DNA of 5,971 bases from Deltaproteobacteria bacterium (GTDB lineage Bacteria > Desulfobacterota > DSM-4660 > Desulfatiglandales > Desulfatiglandaceae), in the NCBI GenBank assembly GCA_003646995.1, contig QMLZ01000194.1, forward strand, positions 1-5,971, in the 5' to 3' direction. Position 1 is the stretch's first letter. Each line of letters begins with the position of its first letter. The translations under genes and the position numbers were made by a program. This document shows positions 1-5,200 of the stretch, piece by piece. The notes beneath the pieces were generated by a model, which saw only the letters and a list, made by a program, of their open reading frames with translations, was not told where the DNA came from and did not search any database.

Positions 1-1
1 A

Positions 2-892
2 GGAACTGGTGTGGATGTGTATACCCATGGAGAAATGCTGCCCGCAAACTATTACCCCGCCTTCAAAAAATATGATCACTTTGTGGGAAACTATGGCAGC
101 TCTTGGTGGCATCAGAACAAGGAGTTTGAGTCTTTCAATGGCCCCATCATACTCACCACTAACTGTCTCATTCCTCTTAAAAAGGATAATACTTACCTGG
201 ACAGACTTTTTACCACCGGCGTGGTGAACTACCCAGGTGCAAAGCACATAGCAGACCGCCCAGAAGGCGGATCCAAGGACTTTTCCGAAGTCATTGAGCT
301 GGCCAAGAAATGCAAGCCCCCTGTAGAAATTGAAACAGGCAAAATCGTGGGCGGATTTGCTCGAAATCAGGTTTTGTCCCTTGCAGACAAGATCATTGAC
401 GCAGTCAAGTCTGGGGCTATTAAGCGTTTCGTGGTTATGGCAGGCTGTGACGGCCGGCATAAAAGCAGGGAGTACTTTACTGAAGTAGCAAAGGCCCTGC
501 CAAAGGAGGCTGTCATTTTGACCGCAGGATGCGCAAAGTATCGCTACAATAAACTGGATCTGGGCGACATCGGCGGTATACCGAGGGTCCTTGATGCAGG
601 CCAGTGTAATGATTGCTACTCTCTGGCTGTAATAGCACTTAAGCTGAAAGAGGCCTTTGGCCTAGAGGATATCAATCAATTGCCTCTGTCCTTTGACATT
701 GGATGGTATGAGCAAAAGGCCGTGGCGGTTCTTTTGGCATTGCTCTATTTGAACGTAAAGGGGATCCGTTTAGGGCCGACTTTGCCCGCATTTATTTCGC
801 CTAATGTGCTGAAGGTCTTGGTTGAGAAATTTGATATAAAACCGATTGGCACAGTGGAAGAAGACGTTGCAGCGATTATGGCGGGGAAGTAG
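2..892 (+). CDS. hcp: Hybrid cluster protein (hydroxylamine reductase), 5'-truncated by window edge
   Basis: C-terminal ~296 residues of Hcp, a cytoplasmic Fe-S protein that reduces hydroxylamine in vitro and is linked to NO reduction and nitrosative-stress defence. The frame is open to the left edge, so the GTG at position 11 is an internal Val, not the start. Numbering that Val as 1, the ligands of the hybrid 4Fe-2S-2O cluster align with Desulfovibrio vulgaris Hcp at a constant offset of 260: Glu8 (Glu268, in THGEMLPA), Cys52 (Cys312), Cys146 (Cys406, the persulfide Cys, in AGCDGR), Cys174 (Cys434), Cys199 (Cys459), Glu234 (Glu494) and Lys236 (Lys496). His244, the N-terminal Fe-S cluster cysteines and about 257 residues lie outside the window. 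The total length would be near 553 residues, normal for the family. No missing ligand is seen, so the enzyme appears functional. A hairpin follows 31 bases after the stop. Confidence 0.96.
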   Translation, partial: GTGVDVYTHGEMLPANYYPAFKKYDHFVGNYGSSWWHQNKEFESFNGPIILTTNCLIPLKKDNTYLDRLFTTGVVNYPGAKHIADRPEGGSKDFSEVIELAKKCKPPVEIETGKIVGGFARNQVLSLADKIIDAVKSGAIKRFVVMAGCDGRHKSREYFTEVAKALPKEAVILTAGCAKYRYNKLDLGDIGGIPRVLDAGQCNDCYSLAVIALKLKEAFGLEDINQLPLSFDIGWYEQKAVAVLLALLYLNVKGIRLGPTLPAFISPNVLKVLVEKFDIKPIGTVEEDVAAIMAGK

Positions 893-923
893 AACGCGAG
901 GTGCTATAACATGACATGGCAGG

Positions 924-951
924 GGGATGGGGGATAATCAATCCCCATCCC
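924..951 (+). terminator. GC-rich hairpin downstream of hcp, possible terminator
   Basis: A perfect 9-bp inverted repeat, GGGATGGGG at 924-932 and CCCCATCCC at 943-951, encloses a 10-base AT-rich loop. One further G-T pair is possible inside. It sits 31 bases after the hcp stop, where a transcript end is expected. There is no T-run after the right arm (the next bases are TATACTGTAGG), so it is not a canonical intrinsic terminator. It could be a transcript-stabilising 3' hairpin instead. Confidence 0.4.
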
Positions 952-1046
952 TATACTGTAGGCTCTAAATATTAAGGACTCATACGTTGAGTATGGATTG
1001 CGATCAAATTTTTTGCCCTTCCATGCTGCCTTATTAAGAGAAATTA

Positions 1047-1391
1047 GTGGAACAGACAGCGCCTCAGAAGGGGTTAACACCGAAACGCCTTTCTATGATT
1101 GAAGCAGATTATTGTGGTAATCTTCTGCTGGGAGATTCCCAACGCTTGGCTGACCAGTTGGCGGTTATTAACCAAGTTACTGGAATCCTTGCCTTATATA
1201 TGAAGGCCACTGGGATCGATGAGATTCAATGTTTCCCCGACAACATTCTTTTTGAAACCGCAATTCCTTGCTTTAGTATGATTTTAACGGAAGTACAGAA
1301 ACTTTTAGAGAATTCTCAGGGCTTAGAGAGTTATTTCTCCTATCCCACCGGATTAGGCATCCAAGGTCATAACAGGTGGCATTCACAATAG
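1047..1391 (+). CDS. Hypothetical protein, possibly the 5' part of a decayed gene
   Basis: A 114-residue ORF starting at GTG; I do not recognise the family. The first ~95 residues look like genuine protein: amphipathic helical stretches (for example LADQLAVINQVTGILALYM), three cysteines (in ADYCGN, IQCFP and IPCFS) and balanced composition. The last ~11 residues (GHNRWHSQ at the end) look like out-of-frame translation. The start is uncertain. No good Shine-Dalgarno lies before GTG 1047. The same frame is open from 1038 and, beyond a TAA at 1035-1037, continues back to an ATG at 993 (MDCDQIFC...). An ATG at 1095 is another option. The sequence that appears to continue the protein lies in another frame after about 1357, so this may be a frameshifted pseudogene and not a small gene. 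It has no signal peptide or clear membrane segment. Function unknown. Confidence 0.4.
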   Translation: MEQTAPQKGLTPKRLSMIEADYCGNLLLGDSQRLADQLAVINQVTGILALYMKATGIDEIQCFPDNILFETAIPCFSMILTEVQKLLENSQGLESYFSYPTGLGIQGHNRWHSQ

Positions 1392-1544
1392 AACCTTGGA
1401 GCTGGAAAAGAGAAAGGAAATATGACTAATTACAATTGGTTATATTGAGGCAGATGGGACTATTAAAAAATTCTCTATGCCTAAGATCCTAGGTCTTAAG
1501 TACATTTCTGACTGTAGGCCCGAATATAAACAACACAGGAATAT

Positions 1545-1568
1545 GGTTCCCGCGCTACGGCGGGAACC
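1545..1568. repeat. 9-bp perfect inverted repeat (hairpin) upstream of the MetE-like gene
   Basis: GGTTCCCGC at 1545-1553 and GCGGGAACC at 1560-1568 are perfect complements separated by the 6-base loop GCTACG. The hairpin lies 72 bases before the start codon at 1641 and just upstream of a possible promoter. It has no following T-run (ACACCCCATA follows). It could be an operator-like dyad, a transcript hairpin or an intergenic palindrome; the sequence alone does not decide. Confidence 0.5.
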
Positions 1569-1590
1569 ACACCCCATATATTTTGAGCTC

Positions 1591-1619
1591 TGGAGACGTG
1601 GAATTCTAGATAGTATACT
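1591..1619 (+). promoter_or_regulatory. Possible sigma70-type promoter for the MetE-like gene
   Basis: TGGAGA at 1591-1596 (4 of 6 matches to TTGACA) and TATACT at 1614-1619 (5 of 6 to TATAAT) are separated by 17 bases, the optimal spacing. Transcription would begin near 1626, giving a very short leader with the Shine-Dalgarno at 1627-1631 almost at the 5' end. The short leader and the imperfect -35 box make this tentative. Confidence 0.27.
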
Positions 1620-1640
1620 GGTAACTGGAGGCAGACAAAA

Positions 1641-2666
1641 ATGGCGATCCCTGGAAATTTGCTCACTACAGCTATGGGCGTAATGCCTCACACGGATGTT
1701 GATCGGGCCTTGGAAGTAGCGCTATCAGTTGATATTCCATTCTGGCCCCAATTGCCCCTTTATAGCTATTACGAAGACATGTATGTACAGGCCTCGGAGC
1801 ATTTCCCCGGAATTATTCTGGATCTGGACAAAAGGACTCTTCGCTTTTCCATGGAAAAATTCATGGCCGAACTTGAAGAGGCAATGGAGCATTTTGACGA
1901 CCCGGAGTACTTTGACATTAGTCCGACCTATTCCGTGGTCTACCACCGCTTTTTGGAGATGGACTTGGCAGACAGGCCAGCAATACGCGGACAACTGGAA
2001 GGGCCCATTAGTTTTGGGTTCAATGTAGTTGACCAAGATGACAAGCCAATACTATTTGACGATACTGTGAGGCCCTTCATGTTTGAATTCATGGCCAAAC
2101 GGGTAAACATCCAATTAAAGAGGCTCCAGGCCAAAAATCCCAATGCATTTATGTTTATTGACGAGCCCGGTTTGCAGTTCCTATTCAGCGCCATGTCCGG
2201 CTATAACGATGTCTTGGCCCACGAGGAGATGGAATCCTTTTTTTCAATGATAGATAGGCCCCGCGGAGTACATTTGTGTGGAAATCCCGACTGGGACTTC
2301 TTGCTGAGCCTTGAACTGGACATTCTTTCACTAGACGTTTATTCTAACGGTGAGATTTTCTCCAACTATGCCCCATCCATAAAACGGTTTCTAGACAGAG
2401 GTGGTGTGCTTGTATGGGGTCTTGTTCCAACCAATTTTGAGCCGTTTGAGAAAGAGGATATAAGCTCTCTTGAGTCCAGGCTTGAAAACATATGGGCCCG
2501 GCTTGCTGCTAAAGGGGTAGATACCGAACACATGCTTTCCAGAAGTCTTCTGTCTCCGGCCACCTGCTGCCTAGTAAATCCTGATAAGGAAAAAACTGTG
2601 GAAAAGGCATTCGTTATGATTGGGGAGTTGTCTCAGAGGCTACGAGAGAAACATCGCTTGGGCTAA
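1641..2666 (+). CDS. MetE-core-like (UroD/MetE superfamily) zinc methyltransferase
   Basis: A complete 341-residue protein resembling the catalytic C-terminal barrel of cobalamin-independent methionine synthase, without the N-terminal half of full MetE (~750 residues). MetE-type barrels use zinc to activate a thiol acceptor such as homocysteine. Visible elements are an N-terminal TTAMG segment (residues 9-13) that may correspond to the usual TT-x-x-GS, IDEPGL at 173-178 (MetE IDEPAL, substrate binding), VHLCG with His211 and Cys213 (zinc-ligand pair), and TCCLVNPDKE with Cys309/310 (third ligand). By rough alignment Asp232 may replace the fourth ligand, MetE Glu665. The start is supported by GGAGG at 1627-1631, 9 bases before the ATG. 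Stand-alone MetE cores in other anaerobes and archaea are thought to take methyl from corrinoid proteins and not from folate. No corrinoid protein lies in this window, so methyl donor and acceptor are inference. No signal peptide; cytoplasmic. Confidence 0.8.
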   Translation: MAIPGNLLTTAMGVMPHTDVDRALEVALSVDIPFWPQLPLYSYYEDMYVQASEHFPGIILDLDKRTLRFSMEKFMAELEEAMEHFDDPEYFDISPTYSVVYHRFLEMDLADRPAIRGQLEGPISFGFNVVDQDDKPILFDDTVRPFMFEFMAKRVNIQLKRLQAKNPNAFMFIDEPGLQFLFSAMSGYNDVLAHEEMESFFSMIDRPRGVHLCGNPDWDFLLSLELDILSLDVYSNGEIFSNYAPSIKRFLDRGGVLVWGLVPTNFEPFEKEDISSLESRLENIWARLAAKGVDTEHMLSRSLLSPATCCLVNPDKEKTVEKAFVMIGELSQRLREKHRLG

Positions 2667-2797
2667 AAGACCATTCTGACTTAAATATTGTCTCGTTTTG
2701 CCTTGATAGTCCGTAGAGGACATACTAAAAGTAATCTATTGCTTATTGCTGAAAAACTGTCTTTTCCACCATGGGCTGAATTTTCATATTACATTTG

Positions 2798-2823
2798 GGC
2801 CCGAGCGGTCCAGTGACCGGGCC
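2798..2823 (+). repeat. Bulged GC-rich hairpin just before the rhodanese remnant
   Basis: GGCCC (2798-2802) pairs with GGGCC (2819-2823) and GGTC (2807-2810) pairs with GACC (2815-2818). A 4-base left bulge (GAGC) and a CAGT tetraloop complete the structure. It ends 18 bases before the apparent start codon at 2842. It could be a leader hairpin, or part of the 3' end of the preceding transcript; no T-run follows. Confidence 0.4.
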
Positions 2824-2841
2824 TGGCTTACGGAAGTTATC

Positions 2842-3270
2842 ATGAGGGTTTCCAGATCCATATGCCTTACACTTTTTACAATCATGATCACATTGGTCTG
2901 TAAATCCTCCTTCTCAGCCCAACAACGTCCGATCCCTTACCCGGATATTCCGAGGATATCTCAAAGGCAGATGCTTCTTCTGCTGAAGAAGAAAAAAACC
3001 GCCCTATTGTTATTGACGTGCGCTTGCACAAGCAGTGGCAGCAAAGCAAGAATAAGCTACCCGGTGCAGTCCATGAAGACCGTGCGAAAGTAAAGTAGTG
3101 GGCAAAAAAGTATGACAAGAATAGAATCATTATACTTTACTGAGCCTGACCGGTTGAGTCCACTGCTGCCGGTGTGGCACATCAGCTCAGGGAAATGGGA
3201 TTCACAAAAGGTTCTTGTTCTCAACGGCGGCAATAGGGAATGGTGTAAGGCCGATCTGCCACTAACGCCT
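2842..3270 (+). pseudogene. Periplasmic rhodanese (sulfurtransferase), degraded
   Basis: Remains of an exported single-domain rhodanese, read in three frame segments. Segment 1 (2842-2961, ATG with GGAAG five bases upstream) gives a Sec signal peptide (MRVSRS, hydrophobic core, FSA-QQ cleavage) and RPIPYPDIPRIS. One base appears lost at 2962-2963. Segment 2 (2964-3209) holds RPIVIDVR, KLPGAVHED and WAKKYDKNRIIILY, all rhodanese-like, then AHQLREMGFTK. It contains TAG at 3096 and TGA at 3141 and 3147. An extra A in the run at 3206-3209 shifts to segment 3, KVLVLNGGNREWCKADLPL, the domain's C-terminal end. The catalytic Cys normally follows 'ILY': here Y-stop-A-stop-P replaces the expected Y-C-A-x-P, so no active enzyme can be made by standard translation. 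Intact relatives transfer sulfane sulfur from thiosulfate or persulfides. The damage is too extensive for one sequencing error. Selenocysteine ancestry of the second TGA is possible but unproven. Confidence 0.8.
3149..3173 (+). other. Short hairpin abutting the second in-frame TGA of the rhodanese remnant
   Basis: ACCGG at 3149-3153 and CCGGT at 3169-3173 can form a 5-bp stem around a 15-base loop. The stem begins at the last base of the TGA at 3147-3149. Bacterial selenocysteine insertion elements sit immediately downstream of their UGA, so the position is suggestive. The stem is short and the loop shows no clear match to the known apical-loop pattern. Chance is a real alternative. Confidence 0.2.
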
Positions 3271-3509
3271 GATAAATGCACTAAGCGCCATGACACCGAG
3301 GGAAACCAGTTAAAAGAAGGAAAGCACGTCATGGCACGGTCCTCTATGAAGGCATTTCCAACTGCTCACTGGCAGTCGCTGGCCTCAGGGCTCCACAAAA
3401 GGGTGGCACAAGGCCCTATGTCGGTCACCTGTTTAACCTATAGACCTTACTTCTGCCGAATATAGAATAGTTATCCTCTTCACACGAACAATTATTTTAC
3501 AAATATAGG
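3271..3509. other. Non-assigned stretch between rhodanese remnant and GNAT gene
   Basis: No recognisable gene. Frame 1 stays open to 3465 after the rhodanese homology ends, but the translation is low in protein character. Frame 3 is open from 3294 to a TAG at 3441-3443 and includes HGTVLYEGISNCSLAVAGL, which looks somewhat more like protein but has no start codon. This could be the tail of the decayed gene or chance. The AT-rich 3469-3505 probably holds the promoter of the downstream cluster; a weak candidate is TTATCC (3471-3476) with TATTTT (3493-3498) at 16-base spacing. Confidence 0.3.
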
Positions 3510-4046
3510 ATGCCCAAAACGGCTGATTTACAACCAATAGTGTATAAAGACAAGAAAGGTCGCAAGATAATAATCCGCGCCTATGGAGAGGAAGATTTTC
3601 CTAAGCTCAAAGAGATGTACGACAAATTCAAGCCAAAAGGCTTGGAGGCAGGCCTACCCCCTATAGAAGATCGTGTGAGAGAACAATGGCTGAATTCAAT
3701 AACATCCTCTTTTTATAATATCCTCGCAATACACAAGGGAAAAGTGATTGGGCATGCGGGTCTTGACCTTTCAGATCCCAATCTCTGCCCAGAATATCTT
3801 ATTTTCATAAAACAGGGCTATCGCGACGCTGGAATAGGCACGGCCATGTCAAAATTGATGAGCCAAATCGCCCATGCAGCAGGATGCTGCAAGGTTTGGC
3901 TTACGGTTCGTTCCGCAAATACCCGAGCCATAAGGGTGTTCGAAAGGATTAAGTTTCGCTTCAAGGGCGACATTGACATACAAAGGCAAATGGAGCTCAT
4001 CATAAAAACCACACCCTTTTCAGACAAGGACAAAAGGAGGCCTTAA
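3510..4046 (+). CDS. GNAT-family N-acetyltransferase, probable acetyl-CoA synthetase modifier (AcuA-like)
   Basis: A 178-residue single-domain GNAT enzyme that transfers an acetyl group from acetyl-CoA to an amine. Visible parts are an N-terminal β-strand and helix (IIIRAYGEEDFPKLKEMY, 20-37), a central strand pair (NILAIHKGKVIGHAGLDL, 70-87), the acetyl-CoA pyrophosphate loop R105-D-A-G108-I-G110-T in the classic Q/R-x-x-G-x-G form, and the C-terminal NTRAIRVFERIKF (137-149) typical of the fold's last helix and strand. The gene is followed after 11 bases by a histone-deacetylase-like gene and then acs. In B. subtilis, AcuA acetylates and inactivates AcsA and AcuC reverses this, so context suggests that the substrate is the neighbouring synthetase; this is inference. 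The ATG has only AGG immediately before it, so initiation may be weak. GTG at codon 11 (3540) is an alternative start, also without a good ribosome site. Cytoplasmic. Confidence 0.85.
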   Translation: MPKTADLQPIVYKDKKGRKIIIRAYGEEDFPKLKEMYDKFKPKGLEAGLPPIEDRVREQWLNSITSSFYNILAIHKGKVIGHAGLDLSDPNLCPEYLIFIKQGYRDAGIGTAMSKLMSQIAHAAGCCKVWLTVRSANTRAIRVFERIKFRFKGDIDIQRQMELIIKTTPFSDKDKRRP

Positions 4047-4057
4047 AGGGGAATCCT

Positions 4058-5179
4058 ATGAAATCAGCCTTTATTTATTCACCAAGATACATAGAGTACA
4101 AGCCGCCTGATAATTATCCGTGGTCGGTTATGCGAGCGGAGGCGACATACAATATATGCAAAAGGCTAGGCCTTTTGGATCATTCCTGGATAACGGTTCA
4201 CGAGCCTTCTCCTTTGAATCAACGAATTTTATATGAGTTTCACACCAAGGCCTATGTGTCTCTACTGAAGAAGGCCAACAGTGGACAATTTAAAGAGGAA
4301 TGGCTGAGGTATGGCTTAGGAACCACCGAATGCCCTGTGTACAAGGGGGTGTATGATTATCATCGGTTGGCGGCGGGCGCTACTATGTCAGGTGTCGAGC
4401 TGATAAAAGAAGGAAAAGTAGACCGGGTATTCAATGTGTGCGGCGGCTTCCACCATGCCGGAAAGGATTTTGCGGCTGGTTTTTGTTATATTAATGACGT
4501 GGTTCTCGCCATAAAAAGTTTACTTGGTCGTTACAAAAGGGTAATGTACGTAGACATCGACGCACACCATGGTGATCAGGTCCAGGAAGCGTTTTACAAT
4601 ATCAGCAAAGTGTTAACTTTATCTTTCCATCAAGATCCCCAAACCCTTTTTCCTTTTAAAGGAGGAACTGAGCAAGATATAGGAAAAGGAAGGGGCAAGG
4701 GATACTGCATAAATGTGCCAATGGCCCCGGGGACAGGCGATGAGGAATTTCTATGGGCATTTGAAGAGATTTTTGTAAAGGCTGCAATGGCATACAGGCC
4801 GGGGGCTGTGATGGCCGTAATTGGGGTTGACGGATTGGCGGCAGATCCACTTTCAAATCTTGAGTTCACAAATAGAGCTTATTCAGAGGCCATGGAGATC
4901 ATATGCAAATACAGTCCCAAGTTGCTTGCGCTGGGCGGTGGGGGATATTCTATTGAACATTCAGCTCAAGCATGGACCTTGGCTTGGGCTACGATCAATG
5001 GCCTTGGTTGTTCCGAGGATGAGATGACAAGTTTTGGAGGGGTATTCTGGGGCGACGGAATCTGCTCGTTGCAGGGAAAAACAGTGTTTGTCCCTGAGAA
5101 AACAAAGAAGAACGCCAAGGGTCAGGTTCAAAGGATCGTAGGTTGGCTTAAGGAACAAGTATTACCACTTATTCACTAA
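4058..5179 (+). CDS. acuC: AcuC-like deacetylase (histone deacetylase superfamily)
   Basis: A 373-residue zinc-dependent amidohydrolase of the class I/II histone deacetylase fold; usual AcuC length is about 370-390. All catalytic landmarks are present: His132-His133 (GGFHHA, general acid/base pair), Asp166 of the charge relay, zinc ligands Asp168 and His170 (DIDAHHGD) and Asp263 (ADPLSN), and the transition-state Tyr297 after the GGGG turn. Gln174 replaces the Gly commonly found in HHGDG. In B. subtilis AcuC removes acetyl groups from acetyl-CoA synthetase and restores activity. Here it sits directly between a GNAT gene and acs, so the same role is the best inference; acetoin or polyamine substrates are less likely alternatives. 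Translation is supported by AAGGGG at 4046-4051, 6 bases before the ATG, overlapping the stop of the preceding gene. No signal peptide; cytoplasmic. Function of the family is well known, the exact substrate here is not shown. Confidence 0.9.
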   Translation: MKSAFIYSPRYIEYKPPDNYPWSVMRAEATYNICKRLGLLDHSWITVHEPSPLNQRILYEFHTKAYVSLLKKANSGQFKEEWLRYGLGTTECPVYKGVYDYHRLAAGATMSGVELIKEGKVDRVFNVCGGFHHAGKDFAAGFCYINDVVLAIKSLLGRYKRVMYVDIDAHHGDQVQEAFYNISKVLTLSFHQDPQTLFPFKGGTEQDIGKGRGKGYCINVPMAPGTGDEEFLWAFEEIFVKAAMAYRPGAVMAVIGVDGLAADPLSNLEFTNRAYSEAMEIICKYSPKLLALGGGGYSIEHSAQAWTLAWATINGLGCSEDEMTSFGGVFWGDGICSLQGKTVFVPEKTKKNAKGQVQRIVGWLKEQVLPLIH

Positions 5180-5192
5180 ATGAATAGCGACG

Positions 5193-5197
5193 GGAGG
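5193..5197 (+). promoter_or_regulatory. Shine-Dalgarno of acs that bears on the start codon
   Basis: GGAGG lies 3 bases before ATG 5201 and 9 bases before the in-frame GTG 5207. A third in-frame ATG (5180), directly abutting the upstream TAA, has no ribosome site. Spacing favours GTG 5207, codon preference favours ATG 5201; the proteins differ by two residues. Confidence 0.6.
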
Positions 5198-5200
5198 TAC

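Larger units (their letters stand above)
1357..1683 (+). pseudogene. Coding-like tract interrupted by a TGA, probable gene remnant
   Basis: Frame 1 reads as plausible protein here but has no proper start. Positions 1357-1422 give ...KVITGGIHNRTLELEKRKEI, then TGA at 1423-1425, then TIGYIEADGTIKKF (from 1432) and KILGLKYISDCRPEY, continuing to about 1610 before losing character. The composition (charged and hydrophobic alternation, DG turns) is more protein-like than the other frames. It begins where the frame-3 ORF at 1047-1391 stops looking like protein, so the two may be halves of one gene broken by a frameshift near 1357 and a stop at 1423. The only in-frame ATG with length behind it is at 1477, without a convincing ribosome binding site, and the frame runs on into the start of the next gene. 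I cannot name the ancestral family. Confidence 0.35.

Noticed and set aside
1360..1400. TCCAAGGT (1360-1367) and ACCTTGGA (1393-1400) 8-bp inverted repeat at the end of the hypothetical ORF
   Set aside because: The 25-base loop and absence of a T-run make a functional terminator unlikely; it may be chance.
1725..2194. Minus-strand and alternative plus-strand open frames inside the MetE-like gene
   Set aside because: They overlap a gene with recognisable zinc and substrate motifs, and their translations have no domain character.
2746..3093. 115-residue open frame as an independent gene
   Set aside because: Only 2842-2961 is meaningful (signal peptide and rhodanese N-terminus). After about 2962 the true homology is in another frame.
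3112..3465. 117-residue open frame as an independent gene
   Set aside because: Its residues from about 3208 to 3270 are the out-of-phase end of the rhodanese domain; the part before is the wrong frame of that domain and the part after is not recognisable.
4159..4177. CAAAAGGC-TAG-GCCTTTTG hairpin resembling a terminator
   Set aside because: It lies inside the deacetylase coding sequence near codons 35-40, where the protein is continuous; probably a by-product of the codons.
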